A stretch of DNA of 64,000 bases from Bradyrhizobium sp. CCGE-LA001 (GCF_000296215.2 NZ_CP013949.1:3961501-4025500); one strand, 5' to 3'. Shown: positions 43,825-52,282, counted from the first letter of the stretch. Numbers and translations: made by a program. The notes: generated from the letters alone by a model not told the origin.

Positions 43825-43830
43825 GGGCTC

Positions 43831-43998
43831 ATGACGCAGGACCTCTTGCGGCTCGATATCCTCGTTCCCGTGCTGATGTATTGCGCGCTGCTGTGGTGGA
43901 TTGGCCGCAGCCTGAGCTGGCCTGCGCGGCTCGCCACGGCCGCGGTGACGCTGGTGCTGATCATGGTGGTGCTGCTGGTCGAGCGCGGCTGGCGCTAG
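43831..43998 (+). CDS. Small membrane protein (55 aa)
   Basis: It starts MTQDLLRLDILVPVLMYCAL and has two hydrophobic segments (residues 8-27 and 33-52). It begins 6 bp after the previous stop, with gagggctc upstream. It is probably co-transcribed with the secreted protein. Function unknown. Confidence 0.6.
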   Translation: MTQDLLRLDILVPVLMYCALLWWIGRSLSWPARLATAAVTLVLIMVVLLVERGWR

Positions 43999-44072
43999 GC
44001 GGGAGGCGGATCCGCAGGGCCGGGCTTCGTGCAAAGCGGATTTCCGAAAAGATCCTGCCAACCAGAACAAGA

Positions 44073-44176
44073 CCGCGAAAACAACCCCATGCACAGTAGC
44101 CAAGTCACGGCAAACGCTGAGGATTTACATGCTTAGGATTCGGCGAAGCAAATCTTGAGGCGTCGGGCAAAACAGG
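44073..44176 (-). repeat. Dispersed composite repeat, copy 2
   Basis: The reverse complement carries tgttttgcccgacgcctcaag (44174-44154) and the 31-base block beginning cttggctactgtgcatgggg (44103-44073), in the same order as copy 1 at 12916-13020 with an unrelated spacer of equal length. The surrounding 44000-44229 has no gene. Confidence 0.8.
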
Positions 44177-44229
44177 GGTATGATGGCATCGTCGAAAGAG
44201 GCAGCCGAGTGGTCGGCCTGATGGCCGGG

Positions 44230-44868
44230 TCACGACATCGGCGGTGCGACGAACTCTGCAAATCCCGGCCGTTTGCCGAGCTCGGCGAGCCAGCGCGTGA
44301 GGTGCGGCTGCGCCGGCCGGCTGATGCCCTCGACGCCGAGCCAGCGCCGCGCATAGGAGCCGATCGCGATATCGGCGAGCGTGAACGCATCGCCATCGAT
44401 GAAGCGGCGCGAGGAGAGCAGGCGGTCGGCGATGGCCCAGACCTCTGCGGCGGCATCGGCATCGCGCTGCACCTGAAGCATGTCGCGCTCGGCGGGCGCG
44501 GTGCGCACGATGCCCCAGAACACCGGGCGATCGACCGGCTGCACCGCCGACAGCGTCCAGTCGAGCCAGCGGTCGACGCTAGCGCGCAGTTTCGGCGCCT
44601 CCGGATAGATCGGCGTGCCGCTTCCATGGGCGAGACAGAGATAGCGCATGATCGAATTGGACTCCCACAGCACGAAGTCGCCCTCGACCAGCGTCGGGAT
44701 CCGCGCATTGGGGTTCATCGCGAGATAGTCGGCCTCGCGGGTCTTGCCGTATTGCATGCCGGCGTCGACGCGCTCGTAGGCGAGGCCGAGCTCGGTGAGG
44801 CACCACAGCACTTTCTGCACGTTGACCGAATTGGCGCGGCCCCAGATCGTCAGCTTGGTGTCAGGCAT
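44230..44868 (-). CDS. Glutathione S-transferase
   Basis: A 212-aa GST. The thioredoxin-fold N-terminal domain has LTIWGRANSVNVQKVLWCLTE (Ser/Asn region binding glutathione) and RIPTLVEGDFVLWESNSIMRYL with the cis-Pro and ES motif. The C-terminal helical domain has FTLADIAIGSYARRW. The start at 44868 has ggggaga upstream. The N-terminal 61 residues of the longer frame read through a palindromic repeat and are excluded. Confidence 0.92.
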   Translation of the reverse strand: MPDTKLTIWGRANSVNVQKVLWCLTELGLAYERVDAGMQYGKTREADYLAMNPNARIPTLVEGDFVLWESNSIMRYLCLAHGSGTPIYPEAPKLRASVDRWLDWTLSAVQPVDRPVFWGIVRTAPAERDMLQVQRDADAAAEVWAIADRLLSSRRFIDGDAFTLADIAIGSYARRWLGVEGISRPAQPHLTRWLAELGKRPGFAEFVAPPMS

Positions 44869-44892
44869 GAAGCGTCTCCCCGGTGTTTCGGT

Positions 44893-44978
44893 GCCGTAGC
44901 CCTGATGGAGCGAAGCGTAACCTGGGAGCGCCGCAGCCGAAGCACCCCGGATTGCGCTTCGCTCCATCCGGGCTACGC
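44893..44978. repeat. Palindromic repeat, GGATGGAGCG type, copy 2
   Basis: gatggagcgaagcg (44904-44917) pairs perfectly with cgcttcgctccatc (44955-44968), flanked by gtagccc...gggctac. It has the same design as 18005-18088. Confidence 0.8.
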
Positions 44979-45054
44979 GTCCGTCTGGCGCGGGTGATAG
45001 CGGAATTTCGCGGGATCGGCGATGCGCGATTGCCGCGCGCCCCTCATGCAAAAA

Positions 45055-45080
45055 GCTCCGCCATGGGCGGAGCTTTCATT
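45055..45080 (-). terminator. Terminator of the 26-aa gene
   Basis: On the minus strand AAAGCTCCGCC, loop CATG region, GCGGAGCTTT then TTGC: about a 9-bp GC-rich stem ending in T residues, 20 bp beyond the stop at 45100. Confidence 0.7.
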
Positions 45081-45099
45081 GCAAAATCGTACCTAGCGC

Positions 45100-45180
45100 T
45101 CAGCGGCCGAAGAACAGCCACAACAGGATGATCACGGGGATCGGCACGCCAAGCATCCACAGCAACATTCCTCTTGCCAT
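45100..45180 (-). CDS. Very small membrane protein (26 aa)
   Basis: A 26-residue single-helix membrane protein: MARGMLLWMLGVPIPVIILL, continuing WLFFGR. ggaggagg lies six bases upstream of the ATG and a terminator follows, so the unit is transcribed and translated on its own. Similar tiny proteins recur in Bradyrhizobium. Confidence 0.75.
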   Translation of the reverse strand: MARGMLLWMLGVPIPVIILLWLFFGR

Positions 45181-45249
45181 CGCATCCTCCTCCAATCGGC
45201 TTCGTGAAAGGAGAACGTCGGGCGAGGGGCGTTGTTCCTGCCTGTTGGC

Positions 45250-45702
45250 CTACCAATGGCCGGTGTTTGGCATCGACGTCCAGGGCTCCTGCGGCGGCTT
45301 CGGATCGCCCTTCTGCAACAGCTCGATCGAGTGCAGATCGGGCGAGCGCACGAAGGCCATGTTGCCGTCGCGCGGGGGACGGTTGATGGTGACGCCGGCC
45401 TTTTGCAGCTTCTCGCAGGTGGCGTAGATGTCGTCGACCTCATAGGCGAGATGGCCGAAGAAGCGATCCTCGCCGTACTTCTCCTCGTCCCAGTTGTAGG
45501 TGAGCTCGACCAGCGGCGCTCCACGGGTTTGCGGCTGCTTCTTCAGCGCCTCGAGATCGTCCGCCGAGCACAGGAACACCAGCGTGAAGCGCCCCTTGTC
45601 GTTCTCGATCCGCCGCACCTCCTTCAAGCCCAGCGCATCCTGGTAAAACTTCAGCGCGGCATCGAGATTGCGCACGCGCAGCATGGTGTGGAGGTATCGC
45701 AT
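45250..45702 (-). CDS. VOC/glyoxalase I family protein
   Basis: A 150-aa lactoylglutathione lyase-like protein. Paired beta-alpha-beta modules: YLHTMLRVRNLDAALKFYQDALGL (His metal ligand), FTLVFLCS, VELTYNWDEEKYG (Glu ligand), FGHLAYEVDDIYATCEKL (His), and DPDLHSIELLQK-type end with Glu. All four metal ligands of glyoxalase I appear present. It probably detoxifies methylglyoxal with glutathione. Confidence 0.9.
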   Translation of the reverse strand: MRYLHTMLRVRNLDAALKFYQDALGLKEVRRIENDKGRFTLVFLCSADDLEALKKQPQTRGAPLVELTYNWDEEKYGEDRFFGHLAYEVDDIYATCEKLQKAGVTINRPPRDGNMAFVRSPDLHSIELLQKGDPKPPQEPWTSMPNTGHW

Positions 45703-45838
45703 GGTTCTTGCTCCCTGGAACGGACGGAGGGTTTTGTCTTGGGCCGGGACGGCGGGGGAGAGATAGCAGGAAAGTGGGGGGAGGGGCAGGGGGCGGGGGC
45801 AAATGTGCGTGAAGCGTGCCGGTTCGGCTCGCGCTGCA

Positions 45839-46498
45839 TCACGTTCGAAGCAGTGCCGCCATCTCCTTCCAATGATAGATGCGCACCTTCTCGGTTTGAT
45901 GCCGCGCGGCTTTGGCGATGGCGTGCGCGATGTCGTTGCCGGCGAGCCCGCGATACCGCTCCGCTGGGCCAACGAGCAGCGGATTGAGTACGCTCCATAT
46001 CGCGATGATGAGGCGTTCACGCGGCCGGTCCTCGTCGCGCGCGCCGAGGATCATCGACGGGCGGAAAATATGCGTGTGCTCGAAATCGAGCGAGAGAATG
46101 TCCCGCTCCACCTCGCCCTTGGTTCTGAGATAAAACACGCCGGAGCCGGCGTTGGCGCCAACGGCCGTGACCAGAAACACCGACCGTGCGCCGTTCGCCC
46201 TGGCGATCTCGGCCGCCAACAGGGGATAATCATGGTCGATCTTGTAGTACTCGGCCTCGTCAGGGGTGTGCTTGCGCGTCGTTCCGAGCGCGATGAAGAT
46301 CTCGTCGGCGACCAATTGCGGCTTGAGTGTGGGCAGGGACGCGAGAGCGCCGATCAACACCGTGAGCTTCGGATGGCTCACCGCCAGCGGCTTGCGGGTC
46401 ACCGCCACAACCCTCGAATAGTCGGGACTGTCCAAGAGGTCGCGCAGCAAATGCGAGCCGATGAAGCCGGTTGCGCCGAAGACAAGTGCGGTTTTCAT
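45839..46498 (-). CDS. NAD(P)-binding oxidoreductase (HTATIP2/semialdehyde-dehydrogenase-like)
   Basis: A 219-aa atypical SDR with cofactor motif ALVFGATGFIGSHLLRDLL (4-22). IALGTTRKH, FLVTAVGANAGSGVFYLRTKGEVE and HIFRPSMILGARDEDRPRE match the HTATIP2/YwnB-like group. The function is unknown; it may have a redox-sensing role. Confidence 0.87.
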   Translation of the reverse strand: MKTALVFGATGFIGSHLLRDLLDSPDYSRVVAVTRKPLAVSHPKLTVLIGALASLPTLKPQLVADEIFIALGTTRKHTPDEAEYYKIDHDYPLLAAEIARANGARSVFLVTAVGANAGSGVFYLRTKGEVERDILSLDFEHTHIFRPSMILGARDEDRPRERLIIAIWSVLNPLLVGPAERYRGLAGNDIAHAIAKAARHQTEKVRIYHWKEMAALLRT

Positions 46499-46690
46499 TC
46501 AAGCCACCGGTTTGCGAGGCGAGCTTGACGAGGAGATGAGCCACGGCTTCCATGGAAAGGAGGCCAGGCTTTTCCATCCGCCATCCACCGTCTCGCGTTT
46601 GGCGTGGAGGGCTGAGCGGCAACCTACAGAAGCGGAATAATATCGGAGACCTGGCTAGCGAACTCGTGCCACCATCGCCGAACCAAAACG

Positions 46691-46948
46691 CTACTGCAAG
46701 ACCTTCGGCAGCACGACCACCACTTCGATGTCCTGCTTCAAGATGCGGCCGGCAATGTCTGCAATGAGCAGGGCGAAGTCTTCCTCGATCGCGGCAGCGG
46801 CGGCTTCGTCTTTGGCGTAAACGTACAGCAGCGGCCCCTCGACCTCGGCAAAATGAACCCCGGTGAAAACGCGGTCGAACTCGGTTGCGCCGAGGACCGC
46901 CGCGATGCGGGCCTGGATCGCAAAGTCCTGAATGTCGGATAATTCCAT
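46691..46948 (-). CDS. Hypothetical protein
   Basis: An 85-aa acidic soluble protein from MELSDIQDFAIQARIAAVLG, with an alpha-beta pattern (LLYVYAKDEAAAAAIEEDFALLIADI, IEVVVVLPK). No family is recognised. Confidence 0.6.
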   Translation of the reverse strand: MELSDIQDFAIQARIAAVLGATEFDRVFTGVHFAEVEGPLLYVYAKDEAAAAAIEEDFALLIADIAGRILKQDIEVVVVLPKVLQ

Positions 46949-47094
46949 GCGAGACAGATAGAGACGATGTGCTTGAAAACAAGATGCAAACGCGGACGTC
47001 CCGTGCAGCAAGCAGGTGCGATGGATATGGCGCTGCCACCGTAATTGTTTGCGACCTTACCGAGCCGAAGCGTGCGTCGGAATCGTCACTATCG

Positions 47095-47190
47095 TCAGAA
47101 CGCGAACCAGGCCAGCACCGCCATGATCGGGAGGATGGCTAAGCCGAAAAGCACGAGGGGTGCGGGTTCGTTGCCTGTGCGGTCACTCAT
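47095..47190 (-). CDS. Very small membrane protein (31 aa)
   Basis: It starts MSDRTGNEPAPLVLFGLAIL and has one transmembrane helix to the C terminus. ggaggc lies four bases upstream. Confidence 0.65.
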   Translation of the reverse strand: MSDRTGNEPAPLVLFGLAILPIMAVLAWFAF

Positions 47191-47695
47191 GATGGCCTCC
47201 GAAAGGAGAGCCCCGCAGCGGCGGCCACAGGGCTGTCGACGTCGGCATGCAGGGGAGAATGCCGGGGCCGCCGGGTGAATTCCGGTGGGGCGGACTCGTT
47301 CCTCTACGTCAGGTTCGGCGAGACCTTATCGGCAAGGCTGTCGCCCCGGTCTCATTCGTGCTGCTTTGCGCAGAGTAGCTTCGCCAGGAAGTCGAACGCG
47401 ACCTGGGCAACCGACTACCCTGACGTTGAGCGTCGCGACATCGCTTCCGAACGGTTGTTGCGCGCAGGCTATTCAAGGCGGTTGAGAAGGAACGCGCCGT
47501 TCCTGATCGCGTTCTGCTTTACGGAGTGAGTGGCGTACCGGCGTGCCGGATCGCGTGAGAGAAGCCGTCGAACAGGGCGCGGGTCATTCTCGCAAGTTAC
47601 GTCGAGCCAGCATCGCGCGATTGCAACGAGACGATCAACAATCTGCTGAATGTTCTCGATGACGAAGAACTCATCGAGGCCATGTGGAGGGGACG
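47191..47695. other. Intergenic region without a supported gene
   Basis: Frames over 47275-47530 and 47469-47774 have no ribosome-binding site. A stretch immediately before 47696 reads as an acidic peptide (ETINNLLNVLDDEELIEAM) without a start and may be a gene relic. Confidence 0.5.
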
Positions 47696-47827
47696 ATGCG
47701 CAAGGCGCTGGCAGAACTGAGTGAGGATGAACGTCATGCGTTGCTGTATCTGGCCGATCTCGGCACCGCGGCATGTCTTTCCGGCCTGATCGTCAGTATC
47801 ATGAAGTTCATCGGCGACCTGTTTTGA
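47696..47827 (+). CDS. Small hypothetical protein (43 aa)
   Basis: It starts MRKALAELSEDERHALLYLA and ends in a hydrophobic helix. ggagggg precedes the ATG. Its stop overlaps the start of the next, frameshifted gene (TGATG). Confidence 0.55.
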   Translation: MRKALAELSEDERHALLYLADLGTAACLSGLIVSIMKFIGDLF

Positions 47828-48067
47828 TGACGCCGGATTGCCCCCTCTGTTTCGGCATCGGCTTCGTCTGCGAAATCATCCTGGTCGCGCCTGGAGCGAA
47901 AGGCTGAGCTGCCAGTGCGGGGCAGGGCGCCATGCGCTTGCAGGCGGGCGGATGAAATCGGAGAAAGCAGCGAAGGTCCCGCTGCGGCCATCCTTCGAGA
48001 CGCCCGCCATGGGCGGGCTCCTCAGGATGACGGCCGAGTGCGTGGCGGCAGTATCAACGGGCCCTGA
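47827..48067 (+). pseudogene. Cys-rich small protein gene with two frameshifts
   Basis: It begins MTPDCPLCFGIGFVCE. One extra A at 47875 would continue NHPGRAWSERLSCQCGAG, and one extra G near 47927 would continue APCACRRADE. The composite matches a rhizobial zinc-binding pattern CPLC...CENHP.RAW...CQCGAG.PC. Two single-base losses, both in homopolymers, occur within 60 bases. Confidence 0.6.
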
Positions 48068-48123
48068 TGCCCGATCAGCCTCACCCTGAGGAGACCGCGA
48101 AGCGGTCGTCTCGAAGGGCGAGG
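47985..48123. repeat. Long palindromic intergenic repeat
   Basis: catccttcgagacg near 47990 and cgtctcgaaggg near 48112 form the outer arms. Inner elements ctcctcaggatg and ccctgaggag also pair. It is a common rhizobial intergenic repeat type. Confidence 0.65.
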
Positions 48124-48183
48124 CGTGCGCTCATGGTGTTGTCGAAATCGTATGCATCAGCGGTACCTATCCTCGGAGCCGCC

Positions 48184-48330
48184 TCACTCCGCCTCGTCGT
48201 CTTCGTTCTTCAATTGCGCTCGATATTCCTCCGCAGCCTTCAATAGAGCTTCTCTGATTTCGCCATCCGCCGTCTGAGCGGCGAGGGCTTCGGCGCGGTC
48301 GGCCTGGTGCTGGAGCGATGCTTTTGTCAT
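48184..48330 (-). CDS. Small charged protein (48 aa)
   Basis: It starts MTKASLQHQADRAEALAAQT and is a single amphipathic, acidic helix ending KNEDDEAE. It is conserved-looking and of unknown function. Confidence 0.6.
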   Translation of the reverse strand: MTKASLQHQADRAEALAAQTADGEIREALLKAAEEYRAQLKNEDDEAE

Positions 48331-48363
48331 GCATGGCCAACGCGGCCGGCGGCGCGCGCGTTC

Positions 48364-48516
48364 CTACGCCGCCTTCTCGACACCCTTGGCGATGATCTCG
48401 ACTTCGAAATAGCCCATGTCGCGGAGTTCGGCGGCCTTCTTCTCGGCCGCTTCCTTGGTGTCTCTTTTCAGAATGACCTGGCCCGCTCCGTCGCGGGCGC
48501 AAACGAAATATGGCAT
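48364..48516 (-). CDS. Small hypothetical protein (50 aa)
   Basis: It starts MPYFVCARDGAGQVILKRDT and continues with a Lys/Glu/Ala helix and a final beta strand FEVEIIAKG. ttgggaa precedes the ATG. The compact alpha-beta layout suggests a folded domain. Confidence 0.65.
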   Translation of the reverse strand: MPYFVCARDGAGQVILKRDTKEAAEKKAAELRDMGYFEVEIIAKGVEKAA

Positions 48517-48574
48517 TTCCGATTCCCAATTTCGTTTGCATACACACGGAGTCGGGTTCCCGCAATTCTACAGC

Positions 48575-48766
48575 TCACTTCTCCAGCCCGGCCTTTTGCC
48601 GCATCTTGTCGATCAGCTCGGAGGCTTCCGCCTTGGTCAGCTCGGCCTCGGGCGGCTGCTCGTCGGCCTGCTCGGCGAGGGTCTTAAGGTAGGACTCCTG
48701 GGCTCCGGTCATCGGATCGTCGCCGGAAACCCAGTCTTTCGGGTCCTTCTGCGTGTTGTCGGCCAT
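48575..48766 (-). CDS. DUF3072 family protein
   Basis: A 63-aa protein: MADNTQKDPKDWVSGDDPMTGAQESYLKTLAEQA, then ELTKAEASELIDKMRQKAG. This is the DUF3072 pattern. aggag precedes the start. Function unknown. Confidence 0.8.
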   Translation of the reverse strand: MADNTQKDPKDWVSGDDPMTGAQESYLKTLAEQADEQPPEAELTKAEASELIDKMRQKAGLEK

Positions 48767-48863
48767 TGCACATCTCCTATTCCGTCGTCCGTCCAACGTC
48801 GGACTCGACTCTTCGTTCCTTTTTTGTTCTCATGCCGCATATTCAAAATCGCGAGGCGGGAAC

Positions 48864-49097
48864 ATGCCGGACCTGGACTATCTCAGGCGGGAGATCGAAC
48901 GGATGCGCATCCAGATAGGACGGCAGAGAAAGGAGATCCTCCAGCTCCAGCGCGCAGGTCTGGGCACGGCCTCGGCCGAAGCGCTGCTGTCGCGGATGGA
49001 GGCGAAGGTCGAAGGTCTCTGCACGCAGCGCGACGCGCTGAAGGCGGCGCAGCCGCGCCAGACCAAGGGCAGGGTGCTCGGGGGGAGGACATGGTGA
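48864..49097 (+). CDS. Small coiled-coil protein
   Basis: A 77-aa protein, almost wholly a charged helix (LRREIERMRIQIGRQRKEIL) with a basic tail. gaggcggga lies before the ATG. The stop overlaps the next gene (ATGGTGA), so the two are coupled. Confidence 0.65.
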   Translation: MPDLDYLRREIERMRIQIGRQRKEILQLQRAGLGTASAEALLSRMEAKVEGLCTQRDALKAAQPRQTKGRVLGGRTW

Positions 49098-49318
49098 GCA
49101 GGCGCTGGTTCGACGACGAGAGAGAGCTGTCGCCCTTCCTGGCCGCGCTCGAGGACGTTCGCCGCAAGGCGACGCGGGAAGGCTGGTGCTATGCGCATGT
49201 CCAGGCGATCATCGTGGCGATCGACCAATATGCGGAAGCGGCGACCGGCAACCGCGAGTATTTTCTCAACAAGCCAGTCTCGATTGGCGAGACCAGAAAA
49301 GCCGCGGACGTTCGGTGA
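49091..49318 (+). CDS. Hypothetical protein
   Basis: A 75-aa soluble helical protein: RRWFDDERELSPFLAALEDV, and YAHVQAIIVAIDQYAEAATGNREYFLNKP. It starts inside the previous gene, seven bases before that gene's end. No family is recognised. Confidence 0.68.
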   Translation: MVSRRWFDDERELSPFLAALEDVRRKATREGWCYAHVQAIIVAIDQYAEAATGNREYFLNKPVSIGETRKAADVR

Positions 49319-49530
49319 GCGCTTTGGTGCCGTGATTTGCGTCGAGGAGCGTCGCTCGTCGTGACGTTCACGCTCGAGCTGCCATGATCGTGCGTATCGC
49401 CAATCGGCTCGCTGTGTGGTGTTGGCTCGCGAGGTGACGCGATGCGTGTTCCCTAGACGGAACGCCGCTCGCTTGAGAGCTTGTTAACCGACCGCGCTCA
49501 CGATGCCGCTCCAAATTGGAGGGGACAGCG

Positions 49531-49743
49531 ATGTCAGATCTGCAACAAGCAATCCGCGAACGTGCTTACCAGCTTTGGATGGACGGCGGTGCCGAGCATG
49601 GCCACGCCGAAAGGCACTGGCTCGAAGCCCAGCGCGAGATCCTCGCAGCGTCACTCGGCGCGGTGGCGCGCGTCTCGAAGGCGAGCTCCGACAAACCGAA
49701 AGCGAAGTCTGCAGGTTCGCGGAAGAAGCGCCGCGCTGCCTGA
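49531..49743 (+). CDS. DUF2934 family protein
   Basis: A 70-aa protein. The DUF2934 signature IRERAYQLWMDGGAEHGHAERHWLEAQ (residues 8-34) is followed by a basic tail ending in KKRRAA. Such proteins are stress-linked hypotheticals in rhizobia. gaggggac precedes the start. Confidence 0.85.
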   Translation: MSDLQQAIRERAYQLWMDGGAEHGHAERHWLEAQREILAASLGAVARVSKASSDKPKAKSAGSRKKRRAA

Positions 49744-49760
49744 CATACGCGGCGCTTGCT

Positions 49761-49991
49761 TCACGAAACCGAGTGGACCGAAGCGCGAGATGATCCGGCC
49801 CGACCGGAAGATGCAGCCTTCCGGGCGGAAGCACCTCGTGTCTTGCCGGGCTTCGCATGAAGCTCGGCCAGAATTCCGTTCTGCTCATCGAATTGCTTCA
49901 GCCAGGCTTTAATGTAGGCGGGATCGTCGGGACAAAGCTGCTCAAGCAAACGAAGGTTCTGCGCTCTGAATTCCACTAGGGTTTTCGGCAT
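49761..49991 (-). CDS. Hypothetical protein
   Basis: A 76-aa protein: MPKTLVEFRAQNLRLLEQLC, a helical N terminus, then a Ser/Arg/Ala-rich disordered tail. It lies downstream of the first hairpin-pair element (50100-50180), on the same strand as that element's terminator. Confidence 0.55.
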   Translation of the reverse strand: MPKTLVEFRAQNLRLLEQLCPDDPAYIKAWLKQFDEQNGILAELHAKPGKTRGASARKAASSGRAGSSRASVHSVS

Positions 49992-50094
49992 CATTTTTCC
50001 TCAAAACCCTGCCCGCCGGAAAAGTGCGTGGAAGGGATCGTCGGGTCAACGGCAAAGAGGGGCTTGAAATTGCAGGTGAGCTGATGCAGCGCGC

Positions 50095-50180
50095 AAAAGC
50101 GAAAACCCCGCCGGGGAAAGCGGGGTTCTCTGTCAAAGTGAAGCTTAGGGACGCTTCAACTGTAAGACGTTCGCGCCGGC
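50095..50180 (-). ncRNA. Candidate hairpin-terminator RNA, copy 1
   Basis: On the minus strand, TGAAGC...GCTTCA (50158-50139, loop GTCCCTAA), the linker ACTTTGACAGAG, then AACCCCGC...GCGGGGTT (50127-50104) followed by TTCGCTTTT. The same order, loop and terminator recur at 52838-52925. It may be a small RNA or the 5' leader of the 49991 gene. Confidence 0.45.
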
Positions 50181-50260
50181 GAAAAGTTCAAATGAAAAGC
50201 GCGGATCATCCCAGGAGCAGGACGCGTGAACCACGGCAGAGCCGGGCGTGACCAATTTTC

Positions 50261-50425
50261 ATGCGTCAAAGCCTGCTCACTGAGATCCTGGAGATCCTTC
50301 TGTCCGCCTTATGGGACACCATCGTGCGATCGCTAGGCTTGGAAAACCTCGTCGAGATCGTGACGGCAATCGTCGGGCTCAGCTGTATCGTGATCGGCTT
50401 CACGGTGTACATGCTGGGCTACTGA
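50261..50425 (+). CDS. Small membrane protein (54 aa)
   Basis: It starts MRQSLLTEILEILLSALWDT, with two hydrophobic stretches, the second IVTAIVGLSCIVIGFTVYML. There is a weak ribosome-binding site. Confidence 0.6.
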   Translation: MRQSLLTEILEILLSALWDTIVRSLGLENLVEIVTAIVGLSCIVIGFTVYMLGY

Positions 50426-50491
50426 CGACGCCCGCGGGAGGCAATCCGGCTGATGCTGTGGCAACGTTCGGAAGGCCGCTCCACCATTCTT

Positions 50492-50665
50492 CTAGCCCGT
50501 CGGACTGATGTTCGGATCATCCGGGTCGGGCAGAACGCCGCATCCGGGCGTCTTGTCCGGATCGGTCAGCTCCGGCCTCGCGTGTGGTCCGGCGGGATGT
50601 TGGCTGGGCGGCCCGGAACGCTCTTTCGGAATCGATTGCAGCTTCTGTTCTGAATCGTTCGGCAT
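50492..50665 (-). CDS. Small proline-rich protein (57 aa)
   Basis: It starts MPNDSEQKLQSIPKERSGPP, then QHPAGPHARPELTDPDKTPG and PDPDDPNISPTG. gggagaa lies five bases upstream. It is disordered and proline/aspartate-rich, a recurrent rhizobial protein type with no known function. Confidence 0.72.
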   Translation of the reverse strand: MPNDSEQKLQSIPKERSGPPSQHPAGPHARPELTDPDKTPGCGVLPDPDDPNISPTG

Positions 50666-50851
50666 GGCATTTCTCCCTGGTTGGCCTTGGCAGGCCGCTC
50701 CGAATGCCCTCGATCAGCGCGCGCGGGAGCTGAACGTTCCATTCCAGCGCGCCCCCCGGGAAGTCTTGCAAACGCGCACCGCGCCGACGGCGGCGACTTA
50801 GGAACGGTCGCTCGATGCTCGGGTTGGCCCGAAACATCGGAGAGGCTCACC

Positions 50852-51421
50852 ATGGTCCCAAATCTGTCCCGGAATGAAGAGAGAGAAGGTACCCGCAAGC
50901 TGATGATGTGGGGATTCGCGCTCGCCGCCGTCCTCTTCGTGGGGTTTGCATTGTGGTTTGTCGTGCCCCATACCTTCAAGGCCACCGACCATGCGGGACG
51001 TTCGTCCACCGGCGCCGACAATAGCGCGCCCGCCACCACGGTTGGGACCGGAGTTCCGAGCCAACGGGAAGCGATCAGCACGGCTGCGAAGGAAGATCCC
51101 GCCCGAAACGAAGATTCGACAGGACGCCGGGCCCGCGAAATCAAGGAAACTGCCGGTCCAGCGAACCTCAGCGACGGACAACGCGACCAGCTCCGGGCGA
51201 TCTTCTCGTCGGCGCAAGGACCGGCCATGGACCGCCCGAATTTCGAGATGATGATCGGCACATCGGTCCCCCGGCAGACCGGCGTCGCCGATCTGCCGCC
51301 GGAAGCAACGCAAGTGCTGAATGGATTTTGGGGAGACCAGTATCTGATCGCGGGCACCAACCTCGTCATCGTGGATCAACACTCACGACGCGTGGCTGCG
51401 ATCATTGCCAACGTGCGCTGA
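50852..51421 (+). CDS. Membrane-anchored DUF1236 protein
   Basis: A 189-aa protein with a single N-terminal transmembrane helix (about 17-38), a disordered linker to about 105, and a C-terminal DUF1236-like domain (VPRQTGVADLPPEATQVLNG, GDQYLIAGTNLVIVDQHSRRVAAII). The periplasmic location is inferred from the anchor. Function unknown. Confidence 0.8.
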   Translation: MVPNLSRNEEREGTRKLMMWGFALAAVLFVGFALWFVVPHTFKATDHAGRSSTGADNSAPATTVGTGVPSQREAISTAAKEDPARNEDSTGRRAREIKETAGPANLSDGQRDQLRAIFSSAQGPAMDRPNFEMMIGTSVPRQTGVADLPPEATQVLNGFWGDQYLIAGTNLVIVDQHSRRVAAIIANVR

Positions 51422-51620
51422 GGGCGGACGCGATCCCGTCCGATTACAAATCCGTAAGTCGGTTGAAAAGCAGCGCCTTGGAATTATCTCTGCGTCAGGC
51501 GGCAGCGTAACAAGCCGCTCCTCAACTGACACCCAGCCGCCGCGCTCAGTAAAGGCGAAGCTGGGTCCTTTGAATTTCCCGCGACTGGCCCCGCCTCAAT
51601 GGCCTCAGAGGCAAACGCCC

Positions 51621-51827
51621 ATGGCTGCCCGCACATACAACCACGAACGCTGGTCGGAAGATGACGATCGCCTGCTTCGGTCCATGTGTGAAACCGGCAA
51701 GAGCCTCACCTTGATGATCGTGAAGCTCAAGCGTCCGATCGCCTCGATCAGATCGCGCGCGATCGAACTCGGCCTCAATCTGCCGGGCACGCGCATCGGT
51801 CTGCGACGGAAGAGCCACGCTGGCTAG
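51621..51827 (+). CDS. Small SANT/Myb-like HTH protein
   Basis: A 68-aa protein: YNHERWSEDDDRLLRSMCETGKSL, then RPIASIRSRAIELGLNLPG. The WSEDDDRLL...RSRAIELG pattern is a three-helix DNA-binding motif of GcrA/SANT type. Start at 51621; the upstream extension is unconserved. Confidence 0.7.
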   Translation: MAARTYNHERWSEDDDRLLRSMCETGKSLTLMIVKLKRPIASIRSRAIELGLNLPGTRIGLRRKSHAG

Positions 51828-51863
51828 ACCGGCTCGCCGGTCGTCGCCCCGCGGCTTCGGCGA

Positions 51864-52166
51864 TCAGGCTGCAATCCGTTGCTCGACCGGCGCCGTCAGA
51901 TATTTCAGCACTTCGGCATGCTCGAGGTCGGGAACTGCGATCGCCGTGTGGCTGTACATCGCGTGGCTCCCCGAGCTTGCGATCCTGTCCAGGATCTCCT
52001 TGCCCTTGACGACGTGCAGGCCCATGCCGTCGCCGGACGGGAAGATCGCAAGCACCACGTCATAGGCTGCGATGACGGCGCGCAGCGCCTCGGCCTTGTC
52101 TTCGGCGACATCGACGAAAATGCGCACATCTGCCGCGAGTTCGCGCAGCTCGTTAAAATCCAGCAT
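51864..52166 (-). CDS. Hypothetical protein
   Basis: A 100-aa protein from MLDFNELRELAADVRIFVDV, a STAS-like alternation of strands and helices (VVLAIFPSGDGMGLHVVKGKEIL). No certain family. Two closely spaced codons could serve as the start. Confidence 0.6.
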   Translation of the reverse strand: MLDFNELRELAADVRIFVDVAEDKAEALRAVIAAYDVVLAIFPSGDGMGLHVVKGKEILDRIASSGSHAMYSHTAIAVPDLEHAEVLKYLTAPVEQRIAA

Positions 52167-52282
52167 TTCGGGGATACTCCAACGCAACCTTACTGATGCG
52201 AGATTGGCGGCGTTAGGTTACCGAAGTCTCAACAAGGCGTGCCCCGCCACAAGTTTCACGACGAGGTGACCGGCTGGGCTCG

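Noticed and set aside
50024..50251. 75-residue plus-strand frame
   Set aside because: It runs through both hairpins of the candidate RNA element, and its basic product is explained by that structure.
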